Below are positions 32,446 through 43,035 of a stretch of DNA of 64,000 nt, piece after piece. The stretch comes from Dipteris shenzhenensis (Eukaryota; Polypodiophyta; Polypodiopsida; Gleicheniales). Positions within the stretch are counted from its first letter, which is position 1. Each line of letters opens with the position of its first letter. The position numbers and the translations under genes were made by a program. The stretch lies in the NCBI GenBank assembly GCA_047967505.1, contig CM106540.1; one strand, given 5' to 3'. Under the pieces are notes generated by a model. That model was not told where the DNA came from. It did no database searches and was given only the letters and a program-made list of their open reading frames with translations.

Positions 32446-32725
32446 TCACACTGAGCCCGTGTGTACTGAGGGAGTGGAGGTGCTACCCCCCTCTCGAACA
32501 CCAGGTAATGCTCCAGACGCTCGCTCTGCCGAACTACCTGTAGGAGCCTGGACTGCAGTCGGCTCTAACTGGAAAGCATCAAGGTAAAGCTGCAATATCC
32601 CATGTGAATCTGTCAGTTGACCTTCCTCCATCCATTTCGCATCAAGTGATGGGTAATTTTGAAATTTTACCAAGTAGTGACGGATAACTTTACCCTTGAG
32701 CTTTCGATCTCTGTGCCAGAATCTA
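32446..32725 (-). pseudogene. pol: Gypsy-2 chromodomain tail
   Basis: In the frame after a one-base loss near 32700: DRKLKGKVIRHYLVKF then NYPSLDAKWM, the chromodomain pattern that ends chromovirus integrases. A Ser/Thr/Gly-rich tail ends at 32446-32448. Two consecutive TAG codons precede the frame change. Confidence 0.75.
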
Positions 32726-34029
32726 CTATGGGACCAGAAGTTCATCCTGTTCTTCCACTTCAGGCTGTACCTCATCAGGTAAATCCTCGGGAACATCTCC
32801 ATGATATTGCTTTAATAAGCTCACATGAAAGGCATTATGTATCTTCCAATGCGGAGGCAACTTCAGCCTATAAGCTTCCTCGTTTATCTTTTCAGAAACC
32901 TGGAAAAGACCATGGTAACACATGTTCAGCTTTGTGTACAACCTTTCCTTGCCTTTCTTATTTTTCAGCAAAACCCAATCACCTTCTGTGAATACCAATT
33001 CCCTGCGGTGCTTATCTGCTGCTCTTTTCTGCTTGTCTCGACTTCTATGCAAGGCATATTTGATCTTCTTGTAAGCCTCTTCAAGGCTTTCCACAAAATG
33101 ATCAGCTTCGAAGATTTTCTCTTTTGTATGCAAAATGGGAGGTATCTTCCTGGCACCTTCCACTATTTCAAAAGATGCTTTACTTGTGGATGTGTGCACC
33201 GTATTATTGTAAGCATATTCCAACAAAGGCAAATAATGCTCCCATTTGCCTTTGTGGTCTGAGACATAGCATTTAAACATATCCAAGATGGTAGAGTTTT
33301 CCTGCTTTGATTGTCCATCAGACTGAGGGTGAAAAGATGATGAAAAATTCAGCGTAGTGCCCATATTTTCAAACAACCCTCTCCAAAAGAGGCTGGTCAT
33401 CCTCGGATCTCTATCACTGAGTATGGATTCAGGCATCCCATGATACTTGAAGACATGCTGCAAAAACAATTTGGCCATTTGATTTGCTGTAATTTTCTTT
33501 CTTACTGGCACAAAGTGGGCTTGTTTGCTAAACCTGCAAATTATTGTCCACAATCCATCATGTCCAGTAGGAGTATGTGGAAGATCAAACACAAAATCCA
33601 TAGCTATGCTTTGCCATGGTCTATTCGGAATTGGCAAAGGTTGTAACAACCCAGGTGCCTTCTGCCTGTTAAACTTTACTTTTTGACAAACCATGCATGT
33701 TCTCACATATTCTTCCACATCTTTCCTCAAAGATGGCCAATAAAAGTATTGCTCCACTGCTGTAATTCCCCTATGTCCTGCATATGGAGGAGGGTGACTT
33801 TCCATTACGACTTTCTGTCGCATCTGATCAGTGACATAGAGTTGTCCATGCATCAAAATGAAACCCTCTTTCAACATATAGTGATCATGCCTTTGACCAT
33901 CAGAAAGCTGATCATAAATAGTTGAAAAATCAGCATCATTAACATATTGATCTTTCATCACATCTAACACATTGTTGTAAGCAATGCTCACTGCTGAAAC
34001 ACTGGGTTTCTTGGAGACTGCTTCAGGCT
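32726..34029 (-). pseudogene. pol: Gypsy-2 integrase
   Basis: Zinc-binding domain (ESHPPPYAGHRG ... CMVCQK), rve core with MDFVFDLP and LSDRDPRM (both Asp present), but the usual GQTE position reads DGQSKQEN: Lys replaces the catalytic Glu. The C-terminal block (YHGLFQVSEKINEEAYRLKLP, HNAFHVSLLKQYHGD) is complete. One long open stretch of 508 codons with the RNase H end, although catalytically dead. Confidence 0.92.
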
Positions 34030-34579
34030 GTGGTTTCTTGGAAAGTGCATCAGCCACGACATTTTTGTTACCCGGCACATGTTGAATTTGAAAATGAAAC
34101 ATTGAGAGGAAGTTAGCCCATCTCATGTGCTTTTCAGATAATTTTCTCTGCGTGAGAAAATGTCTAAGTGACTGACGATCTGTTTGCACATAAAAATCAG
34201 CTCCAAGAAGGTAATGTTTCCACGTGGTCAAAGCATGTATCACTGCTAACATTTCCTTCTTGTATGTTTACAAGTACAATTTAACATCTTTGAGAACTCT
34301 ACTCTCATATGCAACCACTCTGCCATCTTGCATCAAAGTGCCTCCTATGCTGTTCCCACATGCATCACAAGTTACAGCAAAGGGTTTTGCAAGATCTGAC
34401 AAGATAATAACGGGTTCAGAACACAACTTTTGCTTCAGCTCTTCAAAGGTTGCATTTTCCTTTGGTCCCCACTGAAACGGTATAGCTTTCTTCTGTAAAG
34501 CATGCAAGGGAGAAGCAATTTCCGCAAAGCACTTTATAAACCTTCGATAGTATGAACACAACCCAAGGAAGCTTCTAAC
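34030..34579 (-). pseudogene. pol: Gypsy-2 RNase H
   Basis: FAVTCDACGNSIGGTLMQDG, VVAYESRVL, then a TAA at 34268-34270, then MLAVIHALTTWKHYLLG and QTDRQSLRHFL, ending VADALSKKP near 34060. The frame is the same before and after the stop. Confidence 0.9.
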
Positions 34580-35428
34580 TTAATGCAGATTTTTCAAAAT
34601 TGGCCAACTCCTTATGGCCTCAACTTTTACAGGATCCATCTTGACTCCATCCTTTGACACTATATGACCGAGAAAATGAATCTCATGCATAAAGAACTCA
34701 CTTTTCTTAGTGTTTATTAAGAGCTTGTGTCTTTTCAACTCTTGAAACACAATAGTGAGGTGTTTCTTGTGCTCCTGCTCATTTTTAGAGAACACAATGA
34801 TGTCATTGAAGAAAGTGCTCACAAACTTTCTGTGTGCTCTAAAAATTCTGTCCATCATTCTATTGAAAGTGACAGGTGCATTAGTCAAACCAAAAGGCAT
34901 CACAAGGAACTCATATAAGCCAAATGAAGTACGGAAGGCAGTCTTATAGACATCTTTAGGCCGTATCCTTATCTGATGGTATCCACTTTTAAGGTCAATA
35001 CGACTGAACATTGAGGAACCTTCCAACCGATCCAATATATCATCAATGTGTGGAATTGGAAAACGGTTCTTAATTGTGACTTTATTCAAAGCCCTATAAT
35101 CAATACACATTCTCCAACTGCCATCCTTCTTTTGCACAAGCAACATAGGGGAACAGTAAGGAGAATTACTTGGTTGTATTAATTCCTTTTCCAAGAGTTC
35201 CTTCACTTGTGATATTATCTCTTCCTGTTGTGCCTTACTAACACAATAGGGAGGTATATTAGGCGGTGACCTTCTTGGAATTATATCAATTTGATGATTC
35301 TCGGGCCTCTTGGGAGGTAATTCTTGAGGAAGTGCATCTGAGAAACAATCCTGAAAATCTGAAATAAAAGCAGCCCTTTCTCTATCTAAAGCAAAAAGAG
35401 TAGAGCCTTCTTGAACTGGTTGGCTGTC
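34580..35428 (-). pseudogene. pol: Gypsy-2 reverse transcriptase, active site FFND
   Basis: RVT_1 pattern: SPMLLVQKKDGSWRMCIDY, FPIPHIDDILDRL, DLKSGYHQIRI, MPFGLTNAPVTFNRMM. The active-site box reads TFFNDIIVFS where the family has FFDD, so one metal-binding Asp is Asn. VHFLGHIVS-like sequence and the C-part follow; TAA 34580-34582 sits where LHxVRSFLGL continues in the same frame. Confidence 0.92.
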
Positions 35429-35995
35429 CTATTTGACAAAAATCAAGTACACTGAAATATGACGCTTTATTACATTGGAAATACAAGAAGCTGAAACTAT
35501 AGTGATGGACTCTCCTTTCAACTTTACATCAAGTACATGATTTTTGCCTATATGAGTTAAAGAAATCTTCTTGTTTCTCATCTGCACATCAGCCCCCACC
35601 TTGTACATCCAAGGCATCCCAAGCAAAGCATCACACTCTGGCAAAGGCATAATATAGAAGTCCTTTGCATCCTGATATCCTTGGATATGCATCCTCAAGT
35701 TGCCAATGATAGGAGTGACAGATGTGTTGAGTTCAGGGTTGGCCATATCACACATGCCGGATGGCCCCATTTCCTCAGGCTTGATGCCAAGCCTTCCTGC
35801 CATATCAAGAGTTATGAAATTCGCCTTTGCCCCAGAATTAGAGAAAAACAAGCAATTCTGATTTCTGATTTTTCCCCATGCTCTGCACATCTTAGTCTTT
35901 TTCATTTCCTCTTCATCATGTGCATGTGGCAAACTCCCAATCACATCTGGAAGAAGTCCTACGGAAGGTTTGGGCCTTTTGCCCTTCTGATCAGC
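35429..35995 (-). pseudogene. pol: Gypsy-2 protease, catalytic Asp lost
   Basis: Retropepsin-like segment with FFSNSGAKANFI where the family has DSGAxxNFI; Asn replaces the catalytic Asp. The second block CDALLGMPWMY is present. It runs from TAG 35996-35998 to TAG 35429-35431 in the same frame as gag and RT. Confidence 0.85.
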
Positions 35996-36648
35996 CTATT
36001 TATCACCATTATTATCATCATCTGACCTGTCCCTTTTCTTGGATGGGTAATCATAAGAGCGGTGTCCCTCTCCTTTGCATATAAAACATTTGTTTTGCTC
36101 CATGAGTGACTTTTTCTCTTGATCAGATAACTTGGTACGGGGCTGTTTATTAGGTTGTCTACACCTTTGACCAACTTTGAATTGGGCTTTTCCTCGCTTT
36201 CGAAACGATCGTTTGCCATAATTTTTATTTTCAGATTTGATGTCCTTATCCTGGTGTTTGGCAGCCCGTTTGTTGTCTTCTTTCTTGCTGTCCATAAAGC
36301 CCAAATTCTTCTCTTGCATCCATGCATATGCTGTCCTTGCATTCTCAATTAATTGAGTCATGAAACCCACCTTGGTTTTGATGCAATAATCACGTAGCTC
36401 ACTAGTCAATCCACAACAGTACCTCTCTATTTGCTCTTTCAAAGAAACATGCTTGTAAGAGCTCAATGGCAGCAAAACATCCCAAAACCTCTTGGTATAA
36501 TCATCAAGATTCTTGCAAAGTTTGTATGACAAGTCATGCCAATGTGAAAGTACTTCAACTTCAAAAGTTGGAGTAAGCCAAGTAGAAGAAAACACTTGCT
36601 TAAATTCCAGCCAAGTAGCAGGTGCATCTCCATGAAGCATAAGGTTGG
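35996..36648 (-). pseudogene. gag: Gypsy-2 Gag, C-terminal part
   Basis: Starts within the Gag domain at the Gypsy-3 target duplication (GTTGG on the plus strand, 36644-36648): LMLHGDAPATWLEFKQVF, then helices, a Lys-rich stretch and the zinc knuckle CFICKGEGHRSYDYP (near 36065-36110). It joins in frame with the N-part at 40720 once Gypsy-3 and one duplication copy are removed. Confidence 0.9.
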
Positions 36649-37860
36649 TGTGACATGAAGTTGGGAGTAATAACTTCACGCACCTCTTCACTTCCTACTA
36701 CTTTTGAATTGAGTGATAGAGATATTCATCACTGGGAAAGGGACATTAAAAAGAAGCTTTTATACCAAGAAACCACACCATACTATCCTCCCTTAGATGA
36801 GAATGAAGATGGTAACATCCCAAGTAATGTTATACTCAAGCATAGGGAGAAGGAAAGGATTAGCGGAGGCTATAATCTCAGCAAGCCGGTCTGCGCCAAA
36901 GAGAAGAGCGATACGTTGTTGAAAGAAGATCTTGCGGCTCAACATGACATGAACTGATATAAATCAAGGAGTTTGAAGGGGATGATTGTGTCAGATGGGT
37001 CGGTTTCGGGAAAAGGTTACACCTTCTTCATAGATACCTTTACAATTAGCTCAAAATACTAAGAGGGAGTGAAAGCTCCAAGACTACTCATAGAGAGAGA
37101 ATGAACTAGAGAGAGATGGACTCAAGAGTTTACATAAGAGAATATTTACAAGAGGGAGAGAAGGCTTATGGAAGAGGCTTGAGGAGACTAGAGCTACAAC
37201 AACATGAGGCCTAATGGTGGAAGAGATGATGAACAATGGAGAGGAGGGCTCCTTTTATAGAGATTTTTTCACTCTCCTTCACCCATTTACAATTGCTCCC
37301 TGTAGATTCCTTTCCCCATCAATCACATAAGCTCGTATGTCACTATCCATGTCCTTTTTGGCTACTCTTGCCATGTGTTCCATCAAAAGATGCTCAAGAC
37401 TCTTAAAATATTGAGAAAGTCAAGAGTTTTCCCACATGGAGCCCATGGGGACCCTCTCTTTTCCATATGTCCATATCCTCCTTATTCCACATAGGAATTC
37501 TAGAAAGATTCCTCTTGACTCCACACTCCTCCACATGCCTTTAATACGCTTGGCATGTGATCTCTCTTATATTATTGGAACACATGGATATGAGCCCACC
37601 TCTTTATATGATTCACTCTTCCTATTTTCTAAAAATCCCATAATTTTCTATACACAAATAACTCTCACCCATACCAAGGTATTTATAATTCATACCTATG
37701 GTATTTATAATGATCCATTCCACTCATCCTCTCAATCTCATACAATATCTTAGAAAATAGAAATAAGTGAGAGTCGCTAGGCTATCACTTGATACTCTTA
37801 TCAAACATAGAAGAAAACAATACCAATGCTAAATAAAAAATATCAATTTTTGGCATCACA
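36649..37860 (-). repeat. 3' LTR of Gypsy-3
   Basis: 1212 bp on the minus strand from TGTGATGCC to ATGTCACA. TATAAAA lies at 37253-37259, about 600 bp in, so U3 and the downstream half are about equal. The polypurine tract AGGGGGGAAGAT is at about 37862-37873. The first 60 bp match 40652-40719 closely. Confidence 0.85.
36655..36957 (+). other. 101-codon ORF antisense inside the Gypsy-3 LTR
   Basis: An open frame with protein-like composition (ELSDRDIHHWERDIKKK, YYPPLDENEDGNIPS) begins six bases inside the LTR end, opposite to element transcription. No family recognised. It may be chance, a captured exon or an antisense gene of the element. Confidence 0.3.
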
Positions 37861-37911
37861 TCTTCCCCCCCTAGCAGATCCTCTGTAGTGACAGAGAGGG
37901 TCTGCTGGTCC

Positions 37912-39234
37912 TCAAGGTGGTCGAGCATAGAAGAATTTAAGGCAATACTCATTGGTGCATCCGGGTATCACTATGCCATCAACATCCTCAAGCTGATAGG
38001 TTCCGTTCGTGAACTTCTTTTTGACTTGATATCGTCCCTCCCATTGGTCGATAAACTTTTTATCTATCCGCTTGTCCAGACGGCTATCAAATCTCATGAC
38101 CAAATCTCCTTCTGCAATATCTTTCTTCTTTTGTAATTTGGTGTCAAAACCGGCCTTGCGTCTTTTTTGAGAAGCTTCCAAGTTTTGTAAGGCTTGTAAT
38201 CTGCATTCATCCAAGGCTTCTAGCTATACCAAGCGTTGAGCATAGGCATCCTCATGTCCTTCTTTTCTTGCAACAGCAGTGCGAAGACTATGTATCTTCA
38301 ATTCAATGGGTAAAATGGCTTCTATTCCATACACTCATTGGAATGGTGTAAACCCAATAGCTAGCTTGTGTGTGGTTCTGTAAGCCCATAAAACTTCTGC
38401 CAAGTGCCTATCCCAATTACTTTTCTTAGTGTCTACAAGCTTTCCCATTGAATTGCACAACAATCCATTTGTTTTCTCAGCCAAGCCATTACATTGGGGA
38501 TAGTATGGCGTGGACATGCTATGATTTATCTTTAGCTTATGCACCACATCTTTAATTAGTTCATTTCTAAAAGAGGTTCCTCCATCAGTGAGAATTTCCA
38601 AAGGACAATGAAAGCGTGAACAAATTTGATTAAAGAGAAATTTTGCAACTGTGCTTGCCTTGCTATTGACTGTGGCCTTGGCCTCTGCCCGCCGAGTCGC
38701 ATAATCTGTGGCCACCAATAAATAATGCTTGCCCTGAGATGAGCGAGGGAGTGGTCCCACAAAGTCCAACCCCCACCTCTCAAATGATCCATTTGCTGGA
38801 ATAGGCTTCAAGGGCCCAGGAATCAACTGTCGCCTTCCAAACTTTTGACATACTTTACAACTTCGGCACCATTCATATACATCCTTATGGAGGCGTGGCT
38901 AAAAGTAACCTGCATTAAGAATTCTCCTCTTCCATCCCATATTCTTTTATCCGTTCCTCACCCCTGAGCACGCACAACATTCTCTTTCCCAAGATCTCTT
39001 ACCAATAATAGCAAAATGACCGGAGCATTCATGACACATTTCTAGGATTCTCGTAGTCTCCATGGGATGGACCACACGACGGAGCACCTTGTCTTTTCCC
39101 AATTTATAAAGAATGTCATCAATAATAGTATAGAGACAAGCCTTCCTACCAATCTCTACTTCTGTTGTGGAGTTAACCCTCGAGGAAACATACCTTCTTC
39201 TACATATTGCTGAACATCTTGCAGTTCTGGCCAT
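37912..39234 (-). pseudogene. pol: Gypsy-3 integrase
   Basis: Zinc-binding domain (HECSGHFA ... CRSCKVCQK), rve core RWGLDFVGPLPRSSQGKHY, LTDGGTSF and NGLAEKTN (Asp, Asp, Glu intact), and a C-terminal block (GDLVMRFDSRLDKR, WEGRYQVKKKF). Stops at about 38947, 38905, 38335 and 38215 in one frame. No chromodomain, in keeping with the Tat group. Confidence 0.88.
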
Positions 39235-39241
39235 CCATTGT

Positions 39242-39610
39242 CTACCAAAGAAACCACTCCCAGTCTTGTACTACATTAGCTTGAGTAGCTAACTCATCTA
39301 CCCTTTGATTTTCTTTTCTGTTTATATGAACAAACTTGCAAAAATCAAATTGACTACATAGTACCATAGCCTTTTGATTAAGCTTCTTCAAACGAGGACT
39401 TCTTGTCTTGTAATGCCCTTGCATTTGCTTTATAATAAGTTGAGATTCTCCTCTTACTTTCAATTCTTTAACTTGACTTTGAAGACAACCCTGCAAACCA
39501 AGAATCAAAGCATTATACTCAGCTGCATTGTTAGTTGTGATACCTGGAAGCTCTTTGTCCTCTTGCCCATACTTCTTGACATTCAGAATTCATCAAGACC
39601 ATCCCCCTAG
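39242..39610 (-). pseudogene. pol: Gypsy-3 additional RNase H (aRH)
   Basis: NNAAEYNALILGLQ, VRGESQLIIKQMQG, then FVHINRKENQRVDELA: the second, archaeal-like RNase H (RVT_3 type) found between RNase H and integrase in Tat elements. Its N-terminal end is cut at 39610 by the Copia-3 LTR, and small frame changes lie near 39565 and 39240. Confidence 0.85.
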
Positions 39611-39899
39611 TGTTGGTAAACTGAAAAGAAAGCATGGAGTGGACACAAACTCAGAATTCTTGCTTATGGAATGAAGAAAGATGAGGTCCTTAAGTAGGCA
39701 CCTCTTACATGATCACTAACATCACTGATGACCTCTGAGCTCCACAATCATCTCCTCAATCTGCTCCTAGATTCTCTCAATCATCCTATGTGGCTTCTAC
39801 CACCACCTAATTGTGCTTATGGGCACCTAATTGTGCCTCTATCACACACACATAGAAACCAAGTTGTGCCTGAGGCATACAACTTGAGATATCCCAACA
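39611..39899 (-). repeat. 3' LTR of Copia-3
   Basis: 289 bp, TGTTGGGATATC to TTTACCAACA on the minus strand. The five bases beyond its inner end are CTAGG (plus CCTAG, 39606-39610); the partner duplication was deleted. Confidence 0.85.
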
Positions 39900-40263
39900 A
39901 ACCCCCCCTCAAGGGAATGCCTCAGGCTATGTCAAGGATACATCTAGCACAAGGTGTCACATGCCATCTCATGGTGGTCATGGATCTATCAATGGCTAGG
40001 ATCTCAAGCTAGCAAGGGTTCCCATGGGTGTAAGGTAAACAAAAGGGATACAAAAGATCTTCCAATGGTTATCTCCCCTGCATGTACATGCACACAATGT
40101 CTGCAGGAGATACCATGGAGAAAACACATACACATGGCCTACATCATATGGTGACCAGAGGTGTTTACAAAACACACAAAACACAATAGTTTATTTCATT
40201 CATTTTGGAGGACTATCCAGGCTGAGTACCTTGACTCAACAAAAGAGAGATCTGGAGCATACA

Positions 40264-40651
40264 TAGAGATGATTCAAAAAGCATAATCTTCAAAGGATGC
40301 CTCATCTTGTGGAGGCACATCAATTGAAAGTAGATTGGCATTTTCTGTCTTTGAAGTTGCTTCCTTTTTGGCTCTACAAAACCTTTCATGATGATTGTTT
40401 TTGCCACAATGTTTACATGGATTGATTTTGAAGCAGTCCTTTGAGAGGTGATTTGTCTTCCCACAATGATTGCAAGGTGAAAACTTGCCCTTCTGGATTT
40501 TTATGGCATAGGCTGTGTCATTGCCTTTCCGGAGCTCCATGTGCCTTTCTTCTTCTTGGAGAGCAGAGATAAGACCTTCAAGATTAGGATTAGGAAGATT
40601 TTTCAAAGTGGTAACAATATGATCATAATCTTCAGGCATACTCTTGAGTAA
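40264..40651 (-). pseudogene. gag: Copia-3 Gag fragment with two zinc knuckles
   Basis: VLLKSMPEDYDHIVTTL, LISALQEEERHME, then CNHCGKTNHLSKDC and CKHCGKNNHHERFC. The start of Gag is missing because the fragment begins at the deletion junction near 40651. The frame ends naturally at about 40274 after DEASFEDYAF. Confidence 0.85.
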
Positions 40652-40719
40652 CACACTTATCAAACATAGAAGAAAACAATATCAATGCCAAATAAAAAAT
40701 ATCAAATTTTGACGTCAGA
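40652..40719 (-). repeat. 5' LTR stub of Gypsy-3
   Basis: About 68 bp matching the start of the 3' LTR (plus strand ATCAAACATAGAAGAAAACA is shared). Its outermost bases read TCTGACG instead of TGTGATG. Confidence 0.8.
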
Positions 40720-41640
40720 GTTGGTGTACCACTTAAGTGCATTGCCTTTCAAAAATGTGGCAACCTTCCTCATTTTGGATGCTTCTGTAAACAAACCCCT
40801 AAGAAATGCAGCATCAAACTGTTGAAGGAATGTGAGGACTTTGTACCTGTCCTGTACTCCATTATATGTCTCAAACTTGACATGAGAACCACCATCCTTA
40901 AATTCTTTATATACATTTGATATTGGCTGTCCCAAAGATGGCTGTATTTTTGCAGCATTCCCTTAACTAGGGAGATCCATGCTTGGCTCAACATTAGGCA
41001 TGGGAGCATATGTTGTGGCTTGCATGCCTGGCTGCATTCCCACATTGTCATACATGGCTTGCTTTCTATGTCCAGTTGGCGGTGAAATCAACATAGCATC
41101 AAAGATAGAATCTGTACCAAAATATTTAGGTTGCTGCCTCAAATATGGCTGAGGTGGCTGAGCCACATTTATGGACTGCACATTATTATTTTGAGGAGTA
41201 GAAGTATCCAAACCAAGACCTTGTGCTGGCTGCTCATATATTGTTGCACTGGTTGTACTTTTTTTACCTCTTTCTCAAATGCTATTTTGGGGGATTGTTC
41301 TCTCTTAGAAGTCACTTTTTGAGTCATTTTTAATGGTTGTCCCTCATGGGAAACTGATGCATGAGTGTACGGTCCGCCATGAGAAGATGATGCATGTGTG
41401 TACTTACTCTTTCCGTGCTTGTGCTTTCTTGATTTCTTCTTCTTCTTGGCATTTGTTTGCACAATCTGACCCAAATTTTGAGTCAGCTAAGTCAAAGCAG
41501 TCACTGCTCGTGCAAGCTGTGCATTCAACATAGTAGCATCATCTGACTCACTGCTAGAACTAGTATCACCGTTGAGCTCAGTTGTAGCTTCATGTGTAGC
41601 TTCATGTGTGGCCTCAGCAATTGCGCAGTCATTTTCATAC
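40720..41640 (-). pseudogene. gag: Gypsy-2 Gag, N-terminal part
   Basis: Low-complexity start (repeated THEAT, Ser/Asp-rich), a Lys-rich stretch KKKKKSRKHKHGKS, then FETYNGVQDRYKVLTFL and KMRKVATFLKGNALKWYTN, the Gag core. The frame changes once near 41215 and a TAA lies at about 40963. The N-terminal start was not fixed. Confidence 0.8.
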
Positions 41641-41689
41641 TTCTTTGTCTCTAGTAGGTCCACTTAATGTCTTTTGGGATCATCTACAA

Positions 41690-42198
41690 TAAACCATAGT
41701 TTTAGTTATTAAACCAGTATTTCACCACCAGTTGGCACTACTACTCTATGAACTAGCACTGCCTTGTGAGAACTAGCTTAGTGAGTAGGCGTGCTAGCTA
41801 TATTTAGTATTAGCAACTACTGTTTAGCATTGCTAACTAGTATCATGGCTAAGAAGTATACTAGTGCTATGTTAGTACTTAGCAATGTTAGGTCATTTAG
41901 CACATCACTGCTAATAAATTGCTAGCAATTCCACTAAAGCACTTTCCTATCATAATAGTGCCAATTATTACATATATCTATTAGCACTACAAGCACTCAT
42001 GGTAGTGTTATGCTAATAGGTAGGTGTGTTAACTAGTGTGGTAATGTTAACAATAGTACGGCTAAGAAGTATACTAGTCCCATTCTAGTACTTAGCAGTG
42101 TAAAGTACTAGTATAGCACTACTATTGAGTTTCTAACAATGCCAATGAAGTCCTTTGCAATCATAACAATGTGCTAAATACTATTTAGCACTAGTAAC
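41690..42198. repeat. CTAG/TAGC/AGTACT word-rich stretch
   Basis: About 500 bp dominated by short words around CTAG, TTAGCAC and AGTAC. GGCTAAGAAGTATACTAG occurs at about 41850 and again at about 42060, with diverged flanks, so part is an imperfect duplication of about 210 bp. Probably leader or LTR of Gypsy-2 or Copia-4. Confidence 0.55.
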
Positions 42199-42422
42199 TG
42201 ACAAAATATGAAGAGAGGAGAGAAGAAGAGTGGAGATGAGGAGAGAGGGCACAGCTAGAGAGCACACCACAAATGACTAACTGTACACTATCTAGATTTA
42301 GTGGAAAATGTAGAATATATACAAACCCTTTTAGGGTTAGGGTTAGGGCATATAACCCTAGCAATTTATTGGGTTAGTGCTATGCACATATGATCACATG
42401 ATGTTGAGATGGTTTCTCAACA
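42199..42422 (-). repeat. 3' LTR of Copia-4
   Basis: Starts TGTTGAGAAACC on the minus strand; the end at 42199 (TTTTGTCA) is a best guess. It holds CCCTAACCCTAACCCTAA, three telomere-like units, just upstream of a TATATAT-type TATA box (about 42311-42320). Confidence 0.6.
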
Positions 42423-42561
42423 CCTTCCCTCAAGATCAACCTCATGAAGTAGGCCTTCCCTCAAGATGATGGTTCTGGGGAATCGAAGAAAGACTGAGCA
42501 TTACATTCCATCACACCCCTTTAATGGGGATGTCCTTTCTCTGCATCAAACCAAGAGCTTG

Positions 42562-43035
42562 TCATTGCTTCTTGAAAATCTCTTTGCCAAGTGGCTTGGT
42601 AAAGATGTCTGTAACATTTTCTTTGTTATCACAATGTTGTAGTGTGATGTCACCAAGTAACACTCTTTCTCTGATGAAGTATTCTATGACATCAATGTGC
42701 TTTGTCCCGGAGTGATATACTGGATTCTTGGCCAATGCTTGAGTTGATTGGTTATCATAGTATATTGTTGTTGGCTTTGATTCATCAAAGTAATATGTTT
42801 TCAACAATAGTCTTCTGAGCCATATAGCCTCACATGCACCTATAGTGAGTGCCCTATATTCTACTTCAATTGAAGACAAAGAAATAGTTGGATGTTTGTT
42901 TGGCAACCCATGATATAGCGCCTTGACCAAGGAAAATGCATATCCCCGTGTCGATCTCCTAGTCTCATAATCTCTGGCATAGTCACTGTCACACTATCCA
43001 TGCAACCTCGGATAACTTTCTATGTATTCTATCTC
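42562..43035 (-). pseudogene. pol: Copia-4 RNase H
   Basis: SDYARDYETRRSTRGYAFS, ISLSSIEVEYRALTIGA, YDNQSTQALAKNPVYHSG, TKHIDVIEYFIRE and DIFTKPLGKE, ending at 42562-42564. Stops precede it at the deletion junction near 43035. Confidence 0.88.

Larger units (their letters stand above)
39611..40651 (-). mobile_element. Copia-3: gag-only copia remnant inside Gypsy-3
   Basis: The 3' LTR (39611-39899) has TGTTGG/CCAACA ends and follows a purine tract (TTGAGGGGGGG). Upstream there is only a gag end, then about 360 bp of 3' untranslated sequence; protease, integrase, RT and RNase H are absent without a visible scar. At 40651 it joins the Gypsy-3 LTR stub, so its own 5' half is lost. Confidence 0.75.
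36649..40719 (-). mobile_element. Gypsy-3: Tat-type Ty3/gypsy element, internally deleted
   Basis: GTTGG at 36644-36648 and 40720-40724 is a perfect target duplication. Minus-strand LTR ends are TGTGA and TCACA. Only about 68 bp of the 5' LTR remain (40652-40719). The body holds an extra RNase H and integrase, typical of the Tat group, plus Copia-3. Primer site, gag, protease, RT and the first RNase H are gone. Confidence 0.85.
32195..41640 (-). mobile_element. Gypsy-2: chromovirus, split in gag by Gypsy-3
   Basis: Read on the minus strand: gag N-part (41640-40720), interruption by Gypsy-3, then gag C-part, protease, RT, RNase H, integrase and chromodomain down to 32446, and the polypurine tract. 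From 36691 to 32726 all domains lie in a single frame broken only by stops. Catalytic acids are altered in three enzymes (see findings). The 5' LTR and primer site were not identified. Confidence 0.9.

Noticed and set aside
32446-36691. Integrated pararetrovirus
   Set aside because: Gene order RT-RNase H-integrase-chromodomain, LTR and polypurine tract are those of a Ty3/gypsy chromovirus; no movement protein and integrase is present.
42325-42350. Interstitial telomere from chromosome fusion
   Set aside because: Only three units and placed inside an LTR promoter.
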